Assembly: GCA_043228905.1 (NCBI GenBank) | Contig: JBHGNT010000020.1 | Location: forward strand, 10,726,001 to 10,790,000 | Reading direction: 5' to 3' | Source of the DNA: Azolla caroliniana | Lineage: Eukaryota > Polypodiophyta | Length of the DNA stretch: 64,000 bases | Shown here: one piece after another, positions 9,950 through 18,968 of the stretch | Layout: each line of letters opens with the position of its first letter | Position numbering within the stretch: the first letter of the stretch is position 1 | Translations under genes and position numbers: made by a program | Notes under the pieces: generated by a model | Database searches by the model: none | Told to the model about the DNA's origin: nothing | Seen by the model: the letters and a program-made list of their open reading frames with translations, nothing else

Positions 9950-10418
9950 ACCCATCGTATTGTAACTTTTTCCTTTTTCTTAATGAAAATTAGTCTCTTT
10001 CTTAATCTCTCCCTCTTTCTAATCTAGACTATTTAGCTTATGGTTATGTTTTACCTTGTTTCTAATTTTAATGTTAATGATTAATCCCTCGTCTCTCTCT
10101 CTCCCCTTCCTCTATCTCTTATTATGCCTCACTTACACCAAGTTTGTCAAATGATTTGGGTGTGCTCAAATTATTCTTGGTGTTTCTTTTCACTTTATCC
10201 CCTCTTGCACTTAATCGTAAACCCTTTTACCCTCTAAACCCTAAGCCTAAAACAAACACTAAACCCTAATTCTTAAACCCTAACCCTGAACCAAAACCAA
10301 AACTCAAACCCTAATTCCTAAACCCTAAACCTTTTTTTTCTCTATAACTCTACATCTTACATATTGCACCCACCGATTGCCTGCCGTCCGCACTCCTTGT
10401 TTCGACTTCACGGTCCAA

Positions 10419-10641
10419 TTGAGCACGTTAATATAGTGAGAAAACTTGCAAAAACCTATGAATTGTTGAAAAACACTTATTTAACCTGTAAATCACCTAA
10501 AAACAGCTTGTTATGAATGTTGAGATGCCCAAGAAGTTCCTTAAAGCTCCAGAGCAAGGTTCTTCATGATGAAACTAAAGATTATTGCGATAGAGCCCTT
10601 GTAGAACAAGTCTAAAACCCTAAAGCCGCTTTGATACCAGT
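10419..10641 (-). mobile_element. 5' leader and primer binding site of the third copia family
   Basis: On the minus strand the LTR end is followed by ACTGGTATCAAAGCGGC (about 10640-10624), a clear tRNA-iMet-type primer binding site, then a leader that matches the inverted copy at 7042-7262. The leader is cut by the foldback element at 10418 and resumes at 8700. Confidence 0.8.
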
Positions 10642-10899
10642 TGAAATGATGTTAATAGAGCTGAGGAAATCATGGGAGTCACCAAAGTATGGGCGCTTTA
10701 GGTGCAACAGTAGAGCGATGGCTACAAAAAATGAAGAGTTCAGCAGTTGGAGGAGCTCACCTTTTGAAGTGAGATCCAAAAGTTGTTAACTTATGTTTTA
10801 TATGACCCATTTAAGGTTGGCCAAGTTCACACTAAACTTGGCCTAAAAATAAAGAATAAGTGATAAGTGACTTTTGGCCTTTATAATTAGGCTTATACA
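10642..10899 (-). repeat. Copia 5' LTR (third family), minus orientation
   Basis: About 258 bp, TGTATAAGCC to ATTTCA on the minus strand, directly followed by the primer binding site. Partner of the plus-strand LTR at 6750-7027. Both copies are preceded by CTTATAG, so the true start may lie a few bases further out, or both may descend from one insertion by inverted duplication. Confidence 0.75.
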
Positions 10900-11595
10900 C
10901 TATAAGGGGGTCTTTTAGGGGCTTGTCATCTTTTTGATGCTATATGTGCACGGGCATGTTGCCCAGAAGCTTATTAGGAAAGGGTCAACCATTTATCTTG
11001 ATAGTGTATGTGTAGAGTAATGCATTATATTACAAAATCTAATTTCAATGTTATGTGTGAGGACATGTTCCGGGAGAATAAAGACAATAAAAGAGTTTTT
11101 GAGTGTAGGATGATGATGTTCATGAATGCATTGTGTGGAGAAATCTATGGCAAAAGTTTAGTAGATTATTTCTGTATGGACATGTTGACACTGCTAACAT
11201 TGTGGAGGCAAAGGCAATTTATTGAATACACAACCTGGAGAAGAAGAATTAACTGGTCAATTAATGATGTAGTACATGCTTTAATTGTGATAGTTTGTTT
11301 GGCACTTGCATTGGAGTTATTATGGTGGAATTTTACATGTATCACTCTCACATATCTCTTGCCTTTGTATGTACCATTCTATCATTGTTTGTCTAATTCA
11401 AGTGCCAGACACATGCCCCGATTAAAGCATACACTAGATCAGTGATAGATTAGTTAATTCTTCCTCTCAAGGTTGTGTATTTCTATATAAATTGCCAATG
11501 TCTCTCCACAAGGTTGGTATGTCAACATGGACATCCATATGCAAATAATCTCCCAAACTTGGGCCATAGATTCCTCCAAACACAATTGCTCCACA
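10900..11595. other. Unassigned transposon-flanking sequence
   Basis: A plus-strand open frame of about 145 codons (11008-11445) has no motif I recognise and starts at GTG. It may be part of an oppositely oriented MULE scrap. Nothing else is supportable. Confidence 0.4.
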
Positions 11596-13301
11596 CTATC
11601 CTCCTATAAACTCACAAGCTCCAGCTTTGTCCTTATATTCTTGCATGACCTCCTTACAGACAACATTAGTTGACACACGTGTTGATAGAGCTAGTTTCTT
11701 TAAGCAGCTCATATTTGGGCAAGAGTTAGCAACCCATGCTTTTTTAGCATGGAACATACACAATGCATTATGGCACTTAGGTTGTGATCGTTCACCATCC
11801 ACAGTAATCAAACCTTTGATGGTCTTGAGTAATAACATTAGATATGGCATTATATTCTGTCCAAGATTTATCAAAAACATTAGATATGACATTGGCCTCA
11901 CACTTGGCATCCTTGCAAATATAATTTTCAAGCCAGTTTCTAATTGTATTTGTTCATGATTTGAGTCCCAATCAGAACTACAAATCATATCCCATAGTGG
12001 GATTCAGATACCCATAGCATTCCGTGCAATTATTGCATATAATGAGAAACTGAATTGATTCGGTTTGAATGTGGAGGCAATCACCCAAGAGTTCTCTTGT
12101 GACAATCACTAACACATTTCTAACGTCCATTTATCTTCAAACTATCAAGATAAATAGTTGTAGGGTTGGAGATCCATTTGAATCAATCAACTATGGCTGG
12201 ACATGTGCCACTTTCCTTTGCTCTTTAAGTGCTTGCATCATTGAAGACCATTTATCTTTCAACAATGCACTTCCTATTTTAGCCTATTAGCCATATTATG
12301 CACCTGCTTTGGTATCATAAAGAATCTAAAAGAAACAAGTTCTAATGGACTAGCCTTAGACTGGTGAGTTTTTTTTTCGCATGCCCAACTTGGCAACAGC
12401 CTTGCACACCCAACATCTGTGCAACATCAAACAAGTCATCTTTGCAATAACTTATTACATTGGGATGGTTTGGCAAATTATACACATAAGGTTTCGTTTC
12501 TTGGGACATGACCACTATGACAACCGTATACATAAATTTTCAAGATCCCATGTTTAACCCCTTCATTTGGTCTTATGTTCACATGAAATTTACATTCACA
12601 ATGCTCTTTGGCCTTCGAGTGTAGCCGATCAATCGTCGTGGCACCTATGCGATGGCAATCATATCTCGACACATGTTTACCTTTTTGGGCCCTTTTCTGC
12701 AAGCATGCATGATACTTTAATCTCAGGAAGAGTATCATTTCTCTTACATGCTTCTACCTCAATCACTCCTGTGGGACTTGTAGACTGTAGTCATATCATA
12801 TTTGCTTACACTTGTGCCCAACATTTCAGTTGTGTAGCCTTTATGTACATCAATCAGCAACCATATAAATCAATTACAGATTTTATGTATACACTAGATA
12901 TTCCATGATTGTAAAGGTCCATGGTGCAATGCTTCTTTAACTCCATAATGTGTAAGTCCAAGATGGGCTGACTCAACATGTGCTTGCATAACTATATTCT
13001 CCATTGTTCAATGTATGATACTTTTAGATGTGGCAATGACTTTAAGTAAATTGGATATCATTATTTAGTGCGAGTCAACGCGTCATTCGCCTCCATGCGT
13101 TCAAATTGAATGTGCTCCTTGTGCCAAATCTTTCAAATTATCAACTGTGACCTTAAGCACTCCAAATAAATCATTAACCATGAATTCATAACTAAATGTC
13201 AAGTGATCCAAGTAACTCCCAAATGCTTCATTAATATTGTCCTTAGACTCGTCATCTTCGGATCTCATAGATGAGTTTGAATTTGATGAAGTTTCCTCCA
13301 T
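11596..13301 (-). pseudogene. MULE-like transposase relic
   Basis: Minus-strand open pieces appear in a consistent order. First is an acidic Ser-rich leader (13301-13101). Next is a Cys/His-rich DNA-binding-like domain (12738-12342, with CKFHVNIR, YGCHSGHVP, NLPNHPNVISYCKDDL and GCCQVGHAKKKL). Last is a transposase-like section (11988-11596) with VDGERSQP and the CHNALCMFHAKKAWV stretch typical of the MULE region between the second Asp and the Glu. Stops and frameshifts separate the pieces. The N-terminal domain is not a standard FAR1 or plant MULE form. It may be closer to the CARF-like zinc-binding class, but that is a weak impression. Confidence 0.6.
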
Positions 13302-13659
13302 TTCAAATTTTGACGCAAATTATAATCTTCCTTTTCCGCAGAACAATTACAAATCCTTTGCTTGTGTTGAATCACCTGAACTGATATGATACCATATTGC
13401 AAATGTTCTAAGATTTTTCAAATTCTTCTCTATGCTCAAACATTCAAAATCTTGGATGTATCAAACTTTGAATCTATGAATCTCAGATTATGTATGATCT
13501 TTGCAGTTTTTGGTCTCTGAATATGTGTGATCTTTGAAGTTTTGGTCAATGACTATGTGTGATCTTTGAAATCTTTGGTTTCTTTGAAACTGACATGATA
13601 GTAATTTGCCAATATTCCAAGATTTTCAAATTCTGCTCTGCACTTGAATATTCAATTTG
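13302..13659. other. No gene seen; short GATCTTTG repeats
   Basis: AT-rich sequence with about three loose copies of a TGTGTGATCTTTGAA-like unit at 13490-13575. Nothing else recognised. Confidence 0.5.
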
Positions 13660-14175
13660 TTTTGGAGGGTTAGATGCAGACAGCTGGATTAGTTTGGGTG
13701 GGCTAGATGTATGTAGCCAACTGGGTTAGAAAATTGGGCAAAGTTAGATAGATGTAGGTAGCCGGTTATGTAAATATATTGACCAGGTTAGATGCAGGCA
13801 ACCTGTTTGGAAAATATATCACCTGGGTTAGATGTAGGCAGCCAGGTTAGGATATATGTCAGCTAGATCAGGAAATTCCTATCTGGAATATTCAAAAATA
13901 ATTGGAAGGTTAGATACCAATAGGCTGATAAGTTTGGCCTGGCTAGATGTATGTAGCCAACTAGGTTAGAAATTTGGACCAGGTTAGATAGATGTAGGTG
14001 GCTGGGTTAGTAAATATATTGACCTGGTTAGATGCAGGCAACTGGATTAGAAATTTATCAGCCGGATTAAATGCAAGCTGCTAGGTTAGAAAACATATTG
14101 GCAAGGTTCGAATAAACAGGCTAGGTTAGTTGCTGGCATGCTGGGTTAAAAAATAATATCAGCTGGATTAGAAAT
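13660..14175. repeat. GGTTAGATGYAGGCAGC minisatellite
   Basis: Around ten diverged copies of a 30-65 bp unit built on GGTTAGATGTAGGCAGC and AATATATTGACC. A larger block of about 270 bp (13660-13800) also recurs at 13905-14045, so the array grew by duplication at two scales. Confidence 0.8.
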
Positions 14176-14444
14176 GACTGAATGCCTAATTAATATTTGG
14201 TTGCAGATAGACAAGCGTTGCATATACATTTTTATCCACGTGTTTCACTTGACAAGAAACAACACCAAGGCCCAGAAACACTGTTTCAAGCCTTTGGCAG
14301 CCATTACCTGCAAATATGAGCTGATTGGGATCCAATGGGCCCTCAATTCTTCTCAGTGTTTGTAGCGATCATTGAGGATCTATTTGTATTTGTGAAAATT
14401 TTGCTCCTTTTCACTCACATTTGTGATGCCTGTGTCATGCATAT

Positions 14445-15190
14445 ACCCTTGTTAGGGATATTGGTGAGAATAGCCTTTAGTCTCACTGAATGACCCTACT
14501 AATTGTTAACCTGCAGTGTTTTTGCATTACTTTGAAGCTGGTACTAGGTACATCTGGATTCTCAATGAGAATCTATATCTTTGTTAGTGACACTGGTTAG
14601 AATAGCCTTTACTCTGAATTAATGGCCCTACTATTTGTTAACCTGCAGTGTTTTTGCATTCTCTTGAAAAGTGTTCATCTGAACCAAGTCCTTATTGCAC
14701 ACCAAAGTGGATGCATTGTATCTCTCTTCAAGAAGGGAACTTTAAAAATCCTAGTTCTTATTGCACGCGCAGTGAGAAGCATTGGACATATTTTTTCGTC
14801 CCCACTTATTGCATGATAATAACTTTTAACAAGATGGACACACGTTTTTGGAGTCATTTTTCATCTTTTCAGTTGGCCAGATGTTCCAAGAAATTTGAGT
14901 GTTTTTTGCATTTCTTTGAAGCTGGTACTAGGTACATCTGGATTCTGAATCAGAACCTATATCTTTGTTAGGGATACTGGTGAGAATAGCCTTTACTGTA
15001 ACTGAATGGCCCTACTATTAGTTAACCTGCAGTGTTTTTGCATTCTCTTGAAAAGGGGACATTCTGCCAAACCTAGTCCTTATTGTACACACTGAAATGC
15101 ATTGGACACAGCTTTTTGTCCCCAATTATTGCTTGATAATGACTGTAACAAGATTGACACACATTTTTCGAGTCATTTTTCATCTTGTAG
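14445..15190 (+). repeat. Repeated intron segment with a decayed exon copy
   Basis: A segment containing AGAATAGCCTTTA and CTGCAGTGTTTTTGCATT appears three times (from about 14445, 14582 and 14966). A second segment ending in TTTTCATCTT(T/G)(T)AG and the first bases of the fibrillin exon appears twice. At 14871-14903 the splice acceptor plus about 30 bp of exon start (TTGGCCAGATGTTCCAAG) is copied but not continued, giving a pseudo-exon upstream of the real one at 15191. Confidence 0.8.
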
Positions 15191-15997
15191 GTTGGCCAGA
15201 TTTTTCAAAAATTTGACTGTGCTGGTAATAAGGATGGTGGGATTGTTCAAAATGTGGTAAGATGGAGTGTGCCTGGTTTTCTGCAGGTGAGTAACGAGTT
15301 TATCTCAATTTGTTAAGTATGTAAATATCTGAAGAACACTGTCTAAGTCCTTCTCTAACTGCCATGAGAAGGAGGATTCTGACGGTGCAACCTTGATAGT
15401 CACTGCAAAATTCACTGTGGTAGGTTCAAGGAACATTGCCTTGCAATTTGAAGAAGTGAGTTGCTGCTACTTGAACAACAATCTTAATCATATCTTACTT
15501 GACTTCCTTGGTGTTACAGATTATTTATGTCTTCTATTTATATAACAGGCAGCTTTCGGTGGTTTACTGGTGAGTGAAGAATTACAAGCATTGATTGCTC
15601 CAGCATTCTTGCCTCACACGTTTTTTGCCTTGGAGGTACCACTTAATAATATACTGTTTCTCCAAATTTCTGACATACGATCATGTTTGCTTGAACTGTT
15701 GTATTTGTATTGTAGGTTTTGCAATTCATCCGAGGTTTCAATGCACGGTTTCCTCTTAGATCCAGTAACGGAGCAGGATCCAATGAAGAAAAGAGAAGGT
15801 GAGAATTAAACCAGGAAATACTCTGAATTCTAAAGAGAGTATTCGACTTGACTTGATGGTATCTTTCCTATTGCAGGACCCCATTGGGACTTCTATACTA
15901 CATTTCGTTTGTGGACAACGATATGTTGATAGGAAGAACCCTTGGAGGCGGGGGAGTATTCATTTTTAGTAAAACTCAACCTCTCCAGTCCTTCTGA
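15191..15997 (+). CDS. Plastid fibrillin / PAP family protein, C-terminal exons
   Basis: Fibrillins are plastid lipid-associated proteins of plastoglobules, stroma and thylakoids. Five exons read in phase with GT-AG borders: 15191-15286, 15369-15455, 15549-15635, 15716-15798 and 15877-15997 (stop TGA at 15995). The first three encode whole codons; the fourth ends two bases into an Arg codon. The predicted C-terminus has DGGIVQNVVRWSVPG, ATLIVTAKF, NIALQFEE, EELQALIAPAFLP, LLYYISFVDNDM and RTLGGGGVFIF, which match the usual fibrillin C-terminal half as I remember it. The N-terminal half and transit peptide were not found in the preceding kilobases. Either the gene starts further upstream, or only a 3' portion survives. 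The surviving exons contain no stop or frameshift. Confidence 0.75.
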
Positions 15998-18216
15998 GCA
16001 GAATTGTGTTTGCAACCCAATGCCTACTGACATGTTTTCTGTATCAATGAACAAATTGTATGCAATGTTTATAACAAAGAATTGTATAGATTAATGATAT
16101 GCACAATTCTTTAGCATTCTTTATGTAGTTCAGGGTAACCTCACATCTAAATAGAATTGAGTGAGAATATCGTTCTGTTTGGTGATGTGCATCATACCAT
16201 TGATCTCATCAGAGTCGAATGCTACATTATTTACATTTGGTGAAGTGGATCACTGTAATTCGTGGTTGAAGGGTTCCTTTGTGAACTAATTTATGAGTAG
16301 CCTTTCAGAGGAAAACCTGTGTCATGTATTGTCTAATGTCAAGCAAATGTCTTTAACTGATTGTTCCGGTAGGTTGCTTAGTGATGCAGCTATCTTATTA
16401 CGTGAGGCAGTTTAGCGGCCTATTACTCCATTACAATGAGTGCCACTCATTCTTGGGCTGTCAACATCTTCGGTTTGGATAGATAGCCATGCCAAAATAT
16501 CTTTACTATTACCCATCACTTTTGAGTGTTAAAACATGTTTTGCTTCTCTTAAGAAATTGTCAAATGTAAAGCTTCTCTTAAGAAATTGTTGCATATCTT
16601 TTGCTTCATATTTAGGAAAGATTTCTGAGGAAGAAGTATGGTTTGCAAAAGGAGAAGGATTAGGATTAGGGTTTTCATGGAATTAGAAGCACAGAGTCGT
16701 GAAATGTGAGTAAAGCATATAACCTTTTAGGTGTTTTCTTTAGTTGGACACTCATGTGGTTCCCGGTTATCCCCTCTTAATATGTCATCGTAGCTTTCAC
16801 AAATTCCATTATATGCTGAGAAAGTCAAAAGCAAGTGATGTCATCCTCAATGAGACCTCCATTGTATGTGTGACATGCAATTATATTTGATGTATTAGGG
16901 TGCTATAATGCAACATCAATACCTAGCTTATGTGATCAAATGAGTGTGAGGGCTCTACAAGAGTTAATACTAATGTTACTTACACAATCAATATGCATTC
17001 TTACCTTATATGTATTGAACCCAATGTTCAAGGTTGATTTTTGCAACGTAATATTCTAATTGTCCTTTTAGAATCTTCTTTGGTCTTCCTTACTAATTTC
17101 ATTAACCTCTTCCTCAATGACTACATATTGCATAACATTGATTTTAGAGCTCAAAGAGAGCTTCTACACCTATCTTTTACCCCATCTAACCAACTAGATG
17201 AAATAATTCTGCTCTTGCGATTCTTTTGTAGCTTACAAACACTCCAAGCAAGCTCATTCTCATGTGACGTCAGTCTCTACCCTTGTCCAGTTGTCCTCTA
17301 TGCTACTATGTCCAGTGGCTAACATCCTACTATTGACAAATTTTAGAGACTAACTTCTTATCAAACTACATGTCTAGCCGTGAGATCCCAAACCTAGTAT
17401 GCTTACACAATTGGCTTATGACTCCCAAAGCTAACCATTCCATAAAATCTTATCCTCACATACCTTAATCATCTCTAAACCAATGTTCTTCATCTGACAC
17501 TCTGCAAGGTATTATACAGGCGCCCTAAACTCCCACGTGCAAGGCTTCTTCAAATGGTCTCTTACAATACGACGGAGAAAAAGTCTTTAGCTTACAGCTC
17601 ATGAAGGTGAGTTTGATTCCAACGACCCAAGAAAGAGGCCAAAAAAATAGACTTCAAGGATGAGAGATTCTGCATATTCTTCCCCTTCACCACATATGAT
17701 TCCAAATTTTTCCCTTTTGCCACATGTGATTCCAAGTTTTTCATTTGGGTGCTTTCTATGGTTACCCTGCATTTAGATGTTTTCAATCTGTGCTACGGGA
17801 ATATCTATTTATCATGCCAAACATGATTTTCCATTTCCATCTTGGCGAACATGTTTCTCCACCTAGTCAATTAAAGTTCCCTTCACAATAATTCACTTGC
17901 TCTTCAGTGTTTTGTAAGTTTACTAGGCAATTATCTCATTAATCTAGCAAGAAATAATAATTACAAGAACTAAGTTATTCATTACAAGAAATCCAAGTTT
18001 TTTAAAATTTTGGCTACATTTCACACCTTAAAACTAGCAAACTTAAAAGTGCCTATTTGGTATACCACGAAATGCATACATTTGATAGAGCTCTCCACCC
18101 AATGATCTGGTTGATCTTACAAGACTATTAATTACAAGCTGAATAATTCATTACAAGAAACACAAGATTTTTAAAAGAACACCTATATATCTAGCAAAAT
18201 TTTGATATATTAGGAA
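15998..18216. other. Fibrillin 3' flank and gene-free DNA
   Basis: The likely 3' UTR of the fibrillin runs to about 16150. The rest is AT-rich with only short non-conserved frames. I see no domain, tRNA or repeat family member here. Confidence 0.5.
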
Positions 18217-18227
18217 ACACATACAAT

Positions 18228-18263
<36 letters not shown>

Positions 18264-18456
18264 ACCGTCTTTTAAGAGGCCAAAATGGCCTATAAGACCA
18301 AACAAGAGATTACATCTTAAGTGTTGTCTTGTCTTTGAGAATGAGAGTGAGAGAGAGAGAGAAAGAGAGAGACAGATACTAACGTCTTTTAAGAGGCCAA
18401 AAACGCCTATAAGACCAAACAAGAGATTACATCTTAAGTGTTGTCTCGTCTTTGAG

Positions 18457-18512
<56 letters not shown>

Positions 18513-18520
18513 TCAACATC
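18217..18520. repeat. GA microsatellites with an about 150-bp tandem duplication
   Basis: (GA)n tracts at 18230-18256, 18350-18371 and 18460-18509 flank two copies of a unit with GTCTTTTAAGAGGCCAAA, a palindromic-looking GCCTATAAGACC stretch and AAGAGATTACATCTTAAG. It lies downstream of EMC6. Confidence 0.85.
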
Positions 18521-18968
18521 CATAAGAGACTGATTGCAATCTATGAGACGAAAGGCATTTTAGGCTCCCAAAAGGCTACTGTTGCACCAAAATAAAGGTT
18601 CTAGAAAGTATAGAAAAGAAAGGTTCTATAAAACAAAGATCATTATACCTTTTTCCATTTAGTTCAATGTGAACATGTCTCCCGTGTGGGCAAAACTTTG
18701 GGGAAATACATCATTATATGGTATTTCAACAGCAAAATAAAAATAAAAATAAAAACTGTTGGGGGTTTTAACATTTTCAATTGTCGGTGCATATATTGGA
18801 CCTTGATCCCATTGTGCATTTCAGGAAACTAACCACTCATTCTTTAAATTAAGTATATTCCCAGAAGCCGTTTGATTCCATTGTGCATTTCCGGAATATA
18901 ACCACTCACTCTTTGAACTAAATATATTCCCAGAAGCCGTTTGATGAGATCACTGGAAGCTTTCCCAC

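Larger units (their letters stand above)
8701..10418. mobile_element. 1.72 kb foldback element with two hammerhead ribozymes
   Basis: The unit begins TTGGACCGTGAAG and ends CTTCACGGTCCAA. Left arm 8701-9340 and right arm 9781-10418 are near-identical inverted repeats around a 440-bp loop. It sits in the 5' leader of the minus-strand copia element, between leader (10419-10641) and gag ATG (8473). No convincing target-site duplication is visible. No protein-coding frame is credible in arms or loop, so it would be non-autonomous. Each arm holds a TATA box, a hammerhead ribozyme and telomere-like repeats. I do not recognise a named family. Penelope-like pseudo-LTRs and plant retrozymes are the nearest concepts. 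Confidence 0.85.
9781..10418. repeat. Right arm of the foldback element
   Basis: Inverted partner of 8701-9340. Reading outward it has the TATA box (9868-9877), hammerhead (9889-9949), a possible poly(A)-signal-like AATGAAA (about 9982), a pyrimidine-rich tract and the telomere-like AAACCCTA repeats (10213-10330). Confidence 0.95.

Noticed and set aside
9870-9950. Type III hammerhead reading using the upstream GTC as cleavage triplet
   Set aside because: A type III fold would need the bases between GTC and CTGATGA to form a stem I hairpin and the sequence after GAAA to pair upstream. Neither pairs. The type I reading pairs fourteen stem I bases.
8701-10418. Target-site duplication of the foldback element
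   Set aside because: Flanks CTTAT and TTGAG do not match, and shifting the edges by a few bases does not create a convincing repeat.
8701-10418. A true telomere or subtelomere in the window
   Set aside because: The TTTAGGG-like units are sparse and degenerate, and unique genes lie on the right side at normal spacing.
11008-11445. 145-codon plus-strand frame as a gene
   Set aside because: GTG start, no recognisable domain and transposon surroundings; left as unassigned.
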